Shown here in pieces: positions 12,184 to 27,300 of a stretch of 64,000 nt of DNA. The translations under genes and the position numbers were made by a program. The notes under the pieces are model-generated. The model made no database searches. It was not told where the DNA came from and was given only the letters and a program-made list of their open reading frames with translations. The stretch is from Homalodisca vitripennis (Eukaryota; Arthropoda; Insecta; Hemiptera; Cicadellidae). Within the stretch, counting starts at the first letter, position 1. Every line of letters starts with the position of its first letter. The stretch covers positions 17,688 to 81,687 of the forward strand of contig NW_025777562.1 in NCBI RefSeq assembly GCF_021130785.1. Reading direction: 5' to 3'.

Positions 12184-13978
12184 CTATAATGTGTAGTCAC
12201 TTTAAAAAAATCTTTTGCAGCGCCGCATGGTGGCTACTCACATGATTATAAACAATAAACATATATGATTAGAAGCATATAAACCTTCTCTGTGGAAAAA
12301 TACATATTATAAAAAAATCTTCATAATGATCATTTAAATAGCTTACGATTCTATAAAGGACATACAGACAAACATTAATTTATAAGAGAAATAAATACTA
12401 TATTATCTCAGGTAGCTTATATTATTTTATATACCAATGTTTTCGGCCATCATAGAGGTACCTTCGGTGCTGGCTCGTACTGTTGGCTACAAGAAAAAAC
12501 ACCCCTAACACATAACAGAATATTGTACAGCATTTGATAAGAGAGAGCAATCAAAAAATAAAATGTAAGCAAACCAAAAGAAAGATTTGGTTTACGCTAA
12601 CGACAAAGACCAACACATCTGTTTCCTTGTAAAGTTGTTTTTATGGAAAAAGGCTAATTCTGTGCGTAATCTTTAGCTTGCTTTAATACTGAGACTGACA
12701 AAAAGTACACATAATTCAATACTATACATGAAATAATGTTTTACAGTATGTTATTAAACAGCATAATAGCTTTACTGGATTACTATAACAAGGTTTGGTT
12801 ACTATAGTAAAGAATCGATTTTAACAGTAATTCGTACTAACACAAATTATTGTACAATATTATCTACTTTAATCTATTAATGTTTAAAACCATAGGCCAG
12901 ACCAGTAAGTAAATGACATCGGGAGAGAACCAAATTCAATACATGATAATATTGGTTCTCTGTAATCATTACTTTGTTCGTGTACTACTTTAGTTGAGTT
13001 TCCTGTTTTATATTATTCTTGCGTAATGTAACACTTCATTGTAATTTGATAATTTTTGATTACAGTTTACGGGAATACATAAAAGAAACCTTAGATGATT
13101 GTAATGTCATCAAGACTCAATAACAAAATAACTTAAAATCTTGATATTATTGTAAAATTCCACACGTCATTGTGTGAGATAGCTCTATGTGATTAGTACA
13201 CATGGATTACACACAGTCAATTTTGATCAAATAACGTTTATCTACATTCATCTGGGAAGTACATGAGCTGTAATTAACAACTATTCTGTAAGCCATAAAG
13301 TTAGTGCGCCAGGGTATTGGTTTTGGCAGAATACAATTGAAACCTTTCAAAAGCTCTTTATGAATTAAAATGTGTTGTGATTTATTAATGTGTTAATTTA
13401 TTACGTTTGTTGCTGAATTTAGCAAATATGCTGGGACCGCAGGATTAACACGGTGTAATTAACGTGGTAGTAAAAATGCTCTGTTGTTTGCTATGAAAAT
13501 AATGCTGCATTCATCTACACATCATTGTACACTGCAACTCTAATGTTTTTTATAAACATTTAATTTTCCATGAGAGGAAAATGTATGGCCTCTAATGAAA
13601 AATTATGCGGAGAGTTAATGCATGGTAATAACTGTTCTTTGTTATTATTGCTGCATATATACACAAGTCATTTAGGTGAACTCAATTATCTTACACTTAA
13701 CTTTAGTTTCTTCTACGTGACTAGAAATTAGAAAGACCTGAAAAACCAATAAAACAGAGATTTAATATATAATAATATGGTCTCTTTTTAAATTTTACTG
13801 AACACATTCACAAATCGATTTCTTCATTAACGTAGTTTAATGAAGTTTAATTCTACTCAAGTGTAAAAAACTAAATACAGCTAATTTAAAATTTAAAATA
13901 ATAGTACTTTTTTACGAAGACAGGGATTTTTTTATTAACGTATTGGATATTCTTTGTTTGAAGGTTATTTTTAACGAT
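12184..13978. other. AT-rich non-coding stretch
   Basis: No supported gene or repeat was recognised here. The retroelement to its left ends abruptly at about 12183. Confidence 0.6.
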
Positions 13979-14340
13979 GGAAGGGTTGTGAAGGAAACAG
14001 GATTTTTCCGGACGTTTGCCATCGTTCAGTGAAACAAGAAATCAGTAACACTACTTTTCGAGATCTGCAATCTGATCTCTTCTTCAGGTAAAGAAATAAC
14101 CTAATACATAATATTACAAACTAGGTTAAAATAAACAAATCTTACCAAAACGTTGTGGCACGCCTAAGTCAGGAATCACAACCACCATGTTGTTTCTCAA
14201 CTTCACTAATTCTATAAACATGCACTTAATAAAAAACTATACACAACACTAATCATTAAAACTGAACTACGGAATACAGGCCACAATACGTCTTCATTCG
14301 TCTATTAACTACCTACGACTGACCAGAGGGCACTAGCCAA
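13979..14340. repeat. Dispersed repeat, copy 2
   Basis: Reverse-complement match to 2930-3166 over the first 240 bp, then a same-orientation match to 2811-2905 over 14222-14310 (GCACTTAATAAAAAACTA, ACACAACACTAATC, GGAATACAGGCCACAATACG). The two copies have many substitutions, so the family is old. No open frame was seen. Confidence 0.7.
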
Positions 14341-17249
14341 TGGTAATCGTCACGGCAGACTCTTATATGAATTATATATATATTTGATATATAAATTTTG
14401 TTCATGAATCAAATTATTAAGTAACAGAGCGTATCTATGTATAATGTGCAAGTCCATAAGCGCCCCTCGTAAGCATACAAGATTTTTCACAACTTGACGA
14501 TCGGTTTGTGTTGCCGATTATTGGTTTCGTACACACGTTCAATGGCATTCACTATATCTATCATCAATAGTTACAAACAGGGGGCTGATCTATTTATGAA
14601 GTTTCCTGATGATGGAATCTTTGATTTCAAAAGGCTTTACAAAAATACAAATTAACATTGGGAAATGTGTGATAATTTAATAGTGGTATCAAGTTAATAT
14701 ATTTCATATGCTTCAAGAATCTTCATTCAAACAGAGACTTGTTTCATTATAGTCATTAATATTAAAAAGTGCTCTGTCCTTTAGTTATACACGCATAGCT
14801 CAGCACAATTGAGTCGATCATTGCGGAATTTAGAAGCACTCCTGATCTTCATTCTGTCTGTACGAGAAAATATCTGGAAGTATGTACTCGGACATATTTT
14901 CCACCAAAAACTTACTTCTTTAGTTGTCATTCAAATACAGCTAAGGCGTTTACGAGGCTTACACAGGTTATACGGATGAACACGGATAACAAGGAACAGA
15001 AGTGTTGAAGGTACGGTTGAAATTTTTTACCCTTTTCTTTTATCTTTGAAGTTCAAATATTTTCATAAAACTAAGACTTCGTTTTAGGTTGTTGCACACG
15101 TTCAATAATGCGACAGACACCTTAAGGCGCAGTCTCATAACACTAATCAGGATCACTCATATAGAGCTGCAGTGAAGTAGTAACTGGACAGTTATTGAAT
15201 AGTAATTAAATACATGTATTGTAGCAATACAGTTATTGTAGAATATAGAATAGTTATTGTGGGTTAGCATGTGTGCTCGGTAGGTGTGAGAGACCCGTTC
15301 TAAATGAAACATGCGTAATGTGATTAATAAACAAACAAAATTACATTTTAACTATATACCTAGTTCATAAACAAAGTATTTTCTGCGTCTCGTTCGTTAA
15401 TAGTTGTTCAATAGTTAGTTTGAAACGTAATTGATTAATAAAAGGAATAGTTAATACATTTATCTCCACTACGATGACCGACCTGTGAAAATGAAAGAAG
15501 TAGTTTGTCATGATTACGCGCTCCTTGTGGCCTTTACCTTAGACGATCATCTGACTAATTTCTCGTAAAGTATCATATCATTCAGGGGAATTTGGGGACC
15601 AGTAAGCGTTGAGAGTTATGAAAAGATGTTATAGTTAGAACTAAGTATGTTTGTTTTATTTACTGTTTGATAAAAGTGTTCTTCTCATATGATTATAATG
15701 AGAGTTCCGGGTTCTATAATCAATTTGCCTATGTACGGAGATATCTTGAATTATGAACTTTTTTAACATGCCAAATGTTAGTTTAGTCTCAGATATCAAA
15801 TTATATAGTTGAAACGCCTCTATAAAAGTATCATTCAATAAAATCGAAAGCATGATAATTTGTTTCATGAAAAATAATAAAATAATTACTCTATAGAACG
15901 GTAGCGTATTTTTGCACATTTAAGCAGAAGGCACTATTTGCAAACACATTAACTAGTTAGTTTTTTACATATATAGGAGGGAAATAAAAGAAATGATATG
16001 CAATAAGAAAACACTTGTGGGATTTTATTAATTTGTTAATTTTCAAATACTAATTTTGCTTTTCCTGTAATACTGGTATTAGAGACAGATAAGTAATAAA
16101 AAAACAACATAAGGTAAGTAATAACGTTAGATAAGAAGGTTTATTATTGAAAAAAAACATTAGAGTAAATTTCAGAAGGTAATTGCCATATACAAAAAAC
16201 TGGGCGCATGAGGTGTTGTTTTATATATAATAAACAAATGACAAGTATTTTGTAACAAATTACAAATAACAAGTACAAATTAGATCATGAATCTGTTGTG
16301 CTCGACAGAGCAACATTCAATTCTATATATAAGAAACATTTGAAAGTTTTATAGTCATTCAGTTTACAAAATTATATTTCAATTTGAATGCGTTGAAGGT
16401 CAGACTATTTTAGCTTTATTCTGGTAAATTTCAAGATATTTAACGTACGATTATTTTTAACACCTTCTTCATATTACTTGCTGAGGAATTTCAGTTCAGT
16501 CATTACAGTCATTCCAAATACTTTTGACAGATACTTTGTACCCAGTTTAAAAAGGTTTTAAATAAATATTCGGTACTAAGTTAATCGTTCGGTACATACT
16601 GAGCTTTTTAGCTTCAATCTTTTATATTTTATAAACATAATTATATCACACTGACTATACTACTAACGTGTGAGCAACTGGAAATGTAATCTAACTTAGT
16701 TGGAGAAGCAGTGGTCTCTGCAGTAATGTATGGTCTTGGGAGCGTCTCCGCATTATTGCATATCACCACTTCACAACACCAGAGAGTGGATATATGTATA
16801 TTACTCAAACAACATTACTGTTATTCCTATCAATGGTGTGTGAACCAGGATAATAGAATGTAATTATGTAAAATTCGCTTTGATAAAATTATAAATTTAC
16901 ATAAATGATAAAAATATTATGTTTTATTTATAAAGATGTTTTAATTCCTTGTGTTTAGCCAGAAGCAAAATATCATGAGCATACGCAAAAACACAAACTT
17001 TAATGTATTATACAATTTCCGTAAAATATATTTTACGAAAATAAATAGGCCTATCTAATTGTCTTGTGGTTACCATATTTCATATATTTACCTTTGCTTT
17101 TAGAATTAAAATTTTAACAACGACTTTCCTGTTATCTAGTCACTTTTAAAATAATTTAAATAGGGACTCAACACTCCTATTTTCTATATGTTATTATCTT
17201 TGTTGTGCTAAATCGTGTCGAATGCTTTTGAATAATTTATAATGAATCA
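14341..17249. other. AT-rich non-coding stretch
   Basis: No gene-like frame was found. The minus frame at 15656-15919 is low-complexity and shows no motif. Confidence 0.55.
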
Positions 17250-18420
17250 AATATCCATTATTTACTATGTGGTTAGTTATATTCCCAAATGTTTCTAACG
17301 CCTAATGGTTCCTAATCTTCCTATGTTTAGATGTTGTCTGAAACAAAGTTGTTTGTTGTTTAGTAAAGGATTTTCTGTTAATATTCAAGTAATCCAATTC
17401 ATATGTCTCAACAACCTCTCAAATGCAAAGAAAGATTGTAATTTATCAATCAATTATCAAATCTTATTTTATTTCATTGTTACTAATCAGTATAATGTTT
17501 CATCGATAGGCGACCATTACGTACATTTTTACATATATTTTCATTTTCTATCTATTTATAATGGTTATTCTGAATCCAGTTTGTATTTATTTTTTCAGAG
17601 GTTTATTTTGGTATATAATAACTAGGATTCCAACCAGTATTATGATTATCTATATTCTTAAAATTACGTGTATACAGTAAACTCACCAGTCTCTTATTAA
17701 AAAAAAACGTGAATGCCGTTTTCCATACCCTTGTTATTTATGCTCATCCCCATGACACTTTCTATTGTACTGTTCATATTGTTGTTTTGACCTTTTCCCA
17801 ATATATAGTTAACACTCTCCCTAATTTACGAGAACTTTCCTAATAATTTACAAGTATATGTTAATAGTCTTTGCCAGCTTTAATTATATTATGTAATATG
17901 TTTATGAATTTTTATACACGTTTACTGCCCCTTTTTATAACTTAGAAAGTGTATCTCTTTCTTTTATTAATTTAAAATCTGATTCATCTATTCTTTGATA
18001 GGCAATCTCCTAGACTTCAATCTATTTCCTTATTTTTTGTCTACATTAAATCGTTATTCTTTGTTCCCAAATATATCTTTCTATATTTACAAAAGAATTG
18101 TTCAAATCATAGATTCACGTCATAACAGTAATTTAATGCCTACTTTTCTAAGTACGTTTTCATTTAGTAACGCTATGTCTTACCTTATTATTTTAAAACC
18201 CTTTAACATTCATTGAGTTTAAAATCAGCCTTTCCAGTGTAATAGTCATTTTTCTATTTTACATTCTTTTATAACGCTTGTTTTTCATTGGATTTTCTAA
18301 TCTTAAATCTAAATCTATCAATGCAGGATTATGTCATAACTTATTCGTGATTTTTTCGTGTTTAATCTCATATTTCTCTTTCTGGTCATGGCTAATAAAG
18401 CCTTATTCAGGAAAAAATTA
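17250..18420 (-). pseudogene. Very decayed RTE-like LINE (tentative)
   Basis: On the minus strand, near 18265-18340, a frame reads HNPALIDLDLRLENPMKNKR, like the end of an RTE endonuclease domain. Near 17570-17590 a QTGFRIT fragment resembles the EQAGFRxGxST reverse-transcriptase box. Around 17300-17330 an NIGRLG fragment could be the decayed IGRGVRQGD box. The order and spacing fit an RTE element, but stops and frameshifts fill the interval, and the identification rests on three short fragments. Confidence 0.35.
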
Positions 18421-21400
18421 TTAAATTATATTTTTTTAATAAAATGTATTTTTAGAGAACTCATTTTTCTTGTCGTATAATTACTGAACATACACACCTG
18501 CCGATAAATGTTGGTGTTCAAATGAAACGATGTACAGATTTAATCAGATATTTTTCATTATTCTGGCTCTTAATATCATGTCAATATTTATTTTTAACAA
18601 TAATGTGAATGTGCAATTTTACAATTGTGATAATTAAAACTGTTATAGTCTTTGTGTAAATATTTACTTTCATATAATGTACATACTATTAGCTAATATT
18701 GTACATTGCTCTTACATTAACTATTCAATCATGGTATGTGGTTAAATCGGAATATTTTAGATCATACGTTATTTAAATTAAAAAGCAGTTAATTTTATAT
18801 TAGTAACGAACATTATTATAATAAATTTTCACGAAATGTATCATCGATTCCACAATACGAACATGATAATCGTCTTCAGAAAATGTTTTTAGTACTGCCT
18901 GGACTGAAATACAATAATATACATATCATTATCTTTTAATTGTTTTATCTGCGTAATACCATTTCAGTGCTCATATAATGGGAGGTATAATTCCAAAGTT
19001 AATGATTTCCAACGTAAAACGTACACGTAGTACCATACCACTTTCTTATAACCAGCATGTATAACTTTATGCTCAGAATATAAAAGAGTATATATGACAC
19101 CACTCAGAATATGAATTCAATGAGAATATGAACATGCAACAAGGAGCCTTTTCAATAGAGCCACGGTGACGATTTTCCAGCCCAGAAGGAAGGTTCTCAA
19201 AGAGTAAAACTGTTCTTATTCGTTAAACCTTCTTTTTAGTTGTTGTTTTATTTATTTTGTAATAATATGCGAATTTCGTACTATTTAGAATTTGTTGCTG
19301 CAATATATTCTGTTTTAGGTTTAAAGACAATTCTACAACGTCACTTAAACACAGTTAGTAAATCCTTTAAACCGCAGCTGTCAGCTAGAATAGCCAACTG
19401 TATGAGCTTTATATTTCTTTAAAATAAACAATTGATACGTATTGTCATTGATTTTGATAAAAAAACATATTCTGAAAAAAAACTTTAAAGCAAACTAGTG
19501 TATACAAATATTATTTTATTTACAATAAAGGAACAAATGAATTAAATATCATTTAGGTTCCTTAGAGAATGCATTCGTATTTTTTTATCGTAAATATCGA
19601 TTTATGCTGGAAAGTGCTACTACTTTACTGGCTGGCATGTTGAGCTAGTAATCAGAAATATACGGAAGCCTGCTGTACTATTATGTAATTTATACATTAT
19701 TTTTATTATATTGTATTATGTAGTAAATATTGTTTGACAGCAAAAAGCTTTCTATTAAAAATATATTCGCTATTATACATTATAAATCAACCAAAAGCTT
19801 TAATTTTTCATTACCAAACCCTTAAAATTTCGGCCGCAATCCCAAACATTTGTCTGTAATGAACTTGTACAAACAAAGTTGAGAGTTATTTCTGTACCAA
19901 GTATCGTTTACAACGAATACAATGAATTAATTTATTTTATTTCTGTTTTACACTTGATTTTAAATTTTAGGTATAAGTTTGTAATTTTATTATGTATACA
20001 TTGTACATTTCTATTTGATATTTATTTGTAAAAGAATGGAACATCTATAAAGTATATAAATAAATTATATCGCATGAGATAAATACCTCTCATAATAATT
20101 TAATTGAGTAATAACAAAATTCTGGAAATTTTTTCCTGCCATTAACTAAGTATATTTTCCACAAAATTGCTGAGGAAAGTCACGGTTGCCAATATTTCCC
20201 TCACTTTAGATAAAATACTACAACACAGTTTTGCACAGAGAGTCTTCCTCGTCGAGCTGCATGCAATAAAAATAATGGTTGCAGCAAACCTTCTCTTCTC
20301 TCTTGTTAATCTTACCAAACAAAAAGTTAATTCCTCACATTGGCATGTGCATATAAATAAGTTACTATGGTAACAACAGCATCGACTTAAATATACATGA
20401 ATAGTTTTTCACTGTGTTTCACAATGTTACAGTTTTAGATATGCCTTGCATGAGTAAAAATTTATTTAGGCGTTGTTACTGATTGCACCCAGTAACAATA
20501 GTAACATGTATTTTAAAGCAGGCATATTTTACAGTACCATTTTAAAGTGCTTCTTACTAAATGTTAATGCAGATCTCAAGGGCGCATTTATTTTTTTAAT
20601 TATAGCTAATTTTGGAGAGTGAAAAAATCCAGCCTTGACGTCATCAGGCAGAAAGATAATTTTGAAAAGTTCAACCCCAGAGAATTACTAGTTGGATGTT
20701 CTTGCAAAGCGCTACAAAGTCGAGTACTTGTACACCACGCACACAAGTACATGTAATCGTGTTTCTTCAGATAATCTAATGATTACTACTGCAGACTGTA
20801 TAATTTACTCCTCTTATTCAAGTATTCAATCATATCATCAATGGTACAATTTTGTAATAAATTCAGAAACCATGAACCAACTTGCATTGTATAAGACAAA
20901 ACCTACCTATTTTTGTACTTTATAGAACAATTTTCCATACAAAATAATCCGTTAGTTTTATGGTGGCTGAAATAGATGGGTATCAAAAGGGTTAAAAATA
21001 TGAAGTTATTATATTTTTTTCCTCAGATAATATTTTCCTTAAATTCACCAACCATCACCTTGTTACTTAGCGTCATTTTACCGTAAAAATACTCTTATAG
21101 ATGGCATTTCCAGTCTTCTTATCTGAATTCCTGATGGTGTAAATCTATTATTTAGGTGTCTGACGAAATATTATACGTGTATCGTTTAATATTTTAAACC
21201 CTTATGGGTATCATACCCATCCATTTAGACTAGAAAAAAACTAGCATGGCTGATAAGATCTGTTTCTTTTATTGAACAATAAACCTATCAATTTGAAGAA
21301 AATCCAGGCTTAAACAGTCAAAATTGGCTCTCGGTTCTTAGGATATAAGGTCTACTGCAAAATTATGGCTATTACAATTTACCAGAGCAATTTAAAATAC

Positions 21401-24352
21401 GTATCTTTAAACTTCAGGCTACATAATTATTAGCTTCAGATGGTTAGCCATTATTTTTGAAGTATCACGGCTAGTCCTCCACGAGTAGGCGGGAGAAGTA
21501 TCGCATCGAGTCAGATGCAGAAGGCTATTTGCCGGTCACCGCACAAACTGTAAAGCAAGATTTTTCTATTATACTCTTGTTTCGTGTGATTCACTCAGCT
21601 GCTAAATCAAGTTATAATATATCCAGTGAACCTAATGTTAAGTAAGTCTCTATTACAATTTCAGTTACACTTTTAAAATTTATTTGTTATGAACTAAAAT
21701 ATTTTAATATAATTCATATTAATTTTTCTGTGGTAAAATTCAATTTCTTCAAATGTAAGAAAGTGTTCTCTACGTTGTTTATAACTTGATTCTAACTACT
21801 TCTAACTACTACACCATGCTATTTTTCCTGTACAACCGGTTTTTACAACGGAGTCTAGAGTAGGACATCCGTCGTTTATGTTAATGCATATTGCTATAGT
21901 GTAAAGGAAATTGAAATTAAAGCATTTTTAAAGGAAACTTATGCAAAAATCATTAAAATGGATTGTAAATATTCAATAACCCATACATCTTGGAATAAAC
22001 CTAAAACACCGCTACATAAACTGTATTAACAGATGCTGTAGCACTTCCGTCGGAACGATATGTAACGTCGATGTGATTCACAGCAAAATTATGTTAAATG
22101 TAGTATTTTCCCATTAGAATGTAAAATTCAACAGCACTGCATCACAATATTTTTAAATAAGAACATAGCAATATATTTAATATTGAAACTTTTGAATTTA
22201 ATACAGCCAAACATGTAATCCCTAGCTTAGTTTTGAGAGGTAAGATATGCTCCAGTCCAACTCTGACTACATTTTAACTACGGTTTTTTATATCCTTCCA
22301 CCTCTCTTAACATGCGGTAGTAAATGTATTAATAATAATAATAAAATGTTTCAATAATATATATAGGAATATAGCATATATAAACTATAAAATAATCCTA
22401 TTTATGAAAGTTCAGTTTAATAAATAGTTTTTCAAGATTATGTTACAATGTAGTTTATATAGCCTAGTTTGTGTACGCTACAGTAATCTTCTAATGATGA
22501 AATTGTTTGTTATCGTTCCGTCTTTGTAATAAAATGTGTCACTTTAGTGATGGATGTTTGTCGTTTAAGTATAATAATATGAAATTACTTATTACTATGT
22601 AGGCCTATCCCCTCACCTTCAACCTTACGTATTATTATGTACACATCACTCTCAGTATTTTTTTCAAAATTCAAACAATGTAATTATGAATTGATAATAT
22701 ATATATGAGAATAGATTGCTTGTAATATTTATATTAACTATCTAATCCCTTAAAAATTTACTAAGTAATAGTTTTAAAAAACCGGTTACTAACCTTGAAA
22801 ACAGTTTTTGTTGTTTTTCGTCTCCCAACTATGTAGAAGAGAGTTTATTTCATATCAAGACATCAAGGAGCCAACTCACGCAATACATTGTATTTTGATC
22901 TTTCTCGTGAAAGAACTTCTTGTCTTGTTGTTTGAGTACACATTTCGAAACGGATAAAAGGTACCCTCAGTCATATTATCCTCGAGTCGAATAGCAAGGG
23001 ATAACTTATTACCATTTAATGCAAGTTTTGGGTTATAACGCCAAAGCCTTGTATTCTCAGACTCATTATTATTCTGGTGAAGTCCCGGCATACAATTGTC
23101 GCTCTGAGTTTGAAAAGGACGTGAAGGAATATATTCTTCATATGAAACTTGTCACGTATATTTTTAGCTATAGCTAAAATATTTTTATAACACAATACTA
23201 TGGTATCTTCTTTAACAATAATATATCAAACATTGATAATACAATGGCGGAACTGTTATTAACCCCTTTATCAGTATCCTCGCATACAGGTCAGAGAGCA
23301 CAGGTGCAATAAAGCTTAGAAGGGGATTTGAATGTCCTTGAAAAACTAAAAATTAAAAATTATTTTTCAATTTGAGTAACACTGAGTTTTAATACTATAC
23401 AAACACAGTTAAAGATACATTCAAAAGTGTAATAGAAGCGCTAGGAAGACACAAAAATTAATTCCAGAAATGTCCATATTAAATTCAATGAATCTTCGAA
23501 CTAAACACAAACAATTTATTTTGTTATGTATGCTATGGAATTATTTTTAAACTAAGAATTATGAAGTAGCATCTAAAGCAACAAGTTCCATGCAGTATTT
23601 TGTTTAATCATAACACAAATTATGGTAAATGGAAAGTTACAGAGCTTGTACATGTTGCCGGTACTCGTCCTGTTTCAGTGGGTTGAAAGGGTAATGTTTG
23701 AGCTTTGAACACTAGTTCAAAATTGGAGAGTAGCTCCTGGGGGAGAAGTGGTGAACCAGAGCACTCTGCAGTTATGTGAATTGTTTAAGCGCATGGAGAG
23801 TCCCAGTGTCGGTAAAACAAATATCTACATCTCTCGATATTCTGGATTTTGGATTAGTACGTCCATGTTTCAATCAATCGCCTCTCAAAGAGAATTACGT
23901 GCGGTATGACTTACGTTAGTTGTCAGATTTAGGTAAACAGCTGGACTAAGAAGGACGTAATTCACAAATTATTAAACTAAAGTAATGTGCCAAAACGCGC
24001 GTGACAAATAAATGTTTTTTTAATGGTTTGGTTGATTACGATAAACATAAAAGTCATAATGTAGTCAGTGCTCTTGCATTTGAGCTCTCACGCGATGTAA
24101 TTGGGATTTGCCCCATGGGGATTATTTATACTGATGGTTAATCACGGCATAATATTCACAGGAACGGAAACCAGACTATGCTTCTCTCGTGCAGTAAAAT
24201 TAACAATAGTATTTATAATAAGAAGTAGATATACAACGGTACACTGTGTGATTATGAAAAATGTATCTATTTAAATTGCACCCATTACGAAATTACCAGG
24301 AGATTGTTTTGGTTTTCTCTGATCGTGACCCCAAAATTTCGAAACTACCATG

Positions 24353-24394
<42 letters not shown>

Positions 24395-27300
24395 CACAAA
24401 ATATTATATATATGTTTTCATGCAATGTAACGCGAGTTTTTGAACATAACTACTTTATTTTTAACTATCCAGACTTTACCTGGTACAAAAAACTGTAATG
24501 ATACATAGCTTGAATGGGTTTCTTAGTCAGTCTTAACCATTTAAAAGTTTCAAAATGGCGGCCATTTAAAGCAGTATTATTGACTAAATTATTTGCTATC
24601 ATAGATATAAACCGATACATTTTTACATACAATACGTAATTTTTAAACAACATTCATGCTTTGACTTTTTTCGACACCTCTTTAGGTTTTGGTGGCAATC
24701 AGACTTTGGAAAAAGGAATAGTTATATATCTGTTATTCACTTTCGACTCGCTGAGGGCTACGCCCCCGCTGGTAGATGTAAGCAAACATGGGGATAAGAC
24801 GATTTATGCCATAATTTGAATTCGGAGATGGGGGTTTCAGGGAGTTAAGAGTAAAACCGTAATTTTTTTTTATTTTCTGAATGAACAAAGTTTTGACTAT
24901 GGGGGTTTAACAGTTGGAGATACGGCAAAGAGTGACAGGACTGTTTTGTAGGAAATTTAAAAATTCTAAGCGAATTTGTCATTTGATTTGAGTTACTCGG
25001 TGCACAGCTTTGGGGACAAGACTATACTAGTCAGCAATAGCCTAATATTTTTAGTAATTTATATAAAAAAGTCTCACATACGTTTTCAAGTGGTTACAAG
25101 GACTAGGGTAGAAGTTTGGCTAATTCCCAAGTAATTAATATACCATGAAATGGGCTTAAATTCTTATAACATTAATAAGTAATACGAGTGGGGATTAAAT
25201 GATAAAACCGTTTTGATTTCATGAACAATACTTAACCACATACGTTAATCTTTATCAGCCTAAAAGTCCATGACGTGTTGAATAGGATAAGGATAAGATT
25301 ACCGGGGATTTAAAAACAGGAGCTTCTTTCCCTGAGAGAGAAGAGCCAATTATAGGAGTAAGTAGTGGGCTGCTTGGTTCATCAAAGGTTTGAGTTCACC
25401 GGATGATTAACTTAACCGGGGTTATAACCAATTACTTTCCAGAGGAATAAATCTACTGATGTACAGTTATGTCAGAAGTGGACCAAATATTTGTATTGGA
25501 TGTCAGCTAGTTAAGAAGGAACCTTTGCAGATATGTTCCACCCTTATCTTCCAATGCCTGATACATCACTTTTTGACCACAGTTAAGATCATAAGGTAAT
25601 TTAAACTATGATCATGTTTAGCCAACAAAACTACATGTTCCATGGTCCAAAGTTTGAGTTCATATTATTAGCAGATAACTACAGATGGTTTGGTGAAATG
25701 AATTCAAACGTACTCTGTTCCTATCTAATAATGCCATTTCGTAACGCTCAGGCAAATTATACAGAGGTATGTACATATACAACAAACTCTATGTGATCGA
25801 TGTTGGGTGACTTCATGAGTCATTTTTGAAAAATCGTATGGGTACGTCGCTAACGCTCAGCAAAAATTGATAGATAATATTTATCGTAATTATAATCTGT
25901 CTTGACTACATTTACATGCCAAATTTCATGATTGCAGCTTTTACTTCTTTTAGAGGTAGTACTTCTAGCCTGTCTTAACCAATAAAACATTCAAAGATTG
26001 CGGTTAATCGCATTTGGGACAAATTTTCATTTCGAGTATTACGTAAGATAAGTCAAGGTTACAGTTGTTCCTAAATTCCAATTAACGTATAAGCGTACTT
26101 GTTTTTCGATAAATTTATAAGGTTCATTATGGCTACGTTTAAATATATTAAAGTATACAATTGAAACCGTTACAATTGAGTAGGTTTACAGACAACAATT
26201 TAAGATTAATTTTTACTAAATAAATTTCACGTTTTTTACAAATAAATTTATGTGGTTGTAAAAATGTTTTAGTAACGTATCAAGGTTATGGATTTTCTGG
26301 AACGTTTTAAAGGAGTTACGATTATAATAACTTGATAACATTGTGGGTTAATGTCCTATCAGTGTTGTGCGAATACAACTAAATGTTTTTATTGCATCTA
26401 TATTCTATGCAACATCATGAATTGTTTGCATCTCATATAGTTTTTAATTTTTAAATGATATCTTCATGAAAAATCCGACTAGCCTGGAAGGTATAATTTT
26501 ATTTTCATACATAAAGTGCTGAATAATAACTACGTATCTCACTCCTCGCTATTCTTTTCTTGGCATCATCTCAATATACTTAATCATTCTATATCCAATT
26601 TAATATTACAAATAAGGTGATGTAAAATATAAAATTTTAAAATAAATCTTTAATATGAATACGCCGAATATTTACCTATTCACAATACTCCCTTACTAGT
26701 TGTATAGGTAAGGTTTTGTGCACAACCAGTTACAAAGACATATTTAAAAAAATTATAGTGTGTGTGTAATTCACTATACTTTTATATACTGAAATACATA
26801 ATTCAGTAAGATATTGCAAAAAGGTTTCTTACAGTAAAATTGGTTAATTTTAAATAGAATAAGTAATATGCCATAATTATAGTATTACATAACTAATTAC
26901 TCTGCTTTTCAATTAGTGTAAAAGTTTGTTTAACGCTTTTTGTGTAAGAAATGTTTAGTATTGTTCCAGGAAATATGGATAAGATTTTTAATATACATTT
27001 TTGTCGAGGTAATTTGTTTCCAATTCGTTTCAAGGTAAACCGAGATCGATACACAATGCACGTATAAAGAGTAAAAATGCTAAAACAAAACACACGCAGA
27101 CACTGTATACTCGAGTATTACACGTGTTAAAAATTAACATTTTTAACAACAACATATCTTGCGGGATGTTAATAAAACTTTATTACTGCAGTATGTCGTA
27201 CGTCTGTAAACAATAATATACTGTCTTGTTTGTTCTATTATTTCTCTGGGCTAATCATTTAGGATTTATTACAAAAGTGTTAATCCCAAATTTTGTCTTT

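Noticed and set aside
11333..12189. Plus-strand frames of 73-103 codons over the integrase region
   Set aside because: They are opposite-strand shadows of the integrase frame.
17305..17625. 106-codon plus-strand frame
   Set aside because: It is rich in F, Y, I, N and S as expected for AT-rich DNA, has no motif, and overlaps the possible RTE remnant on the other strand.
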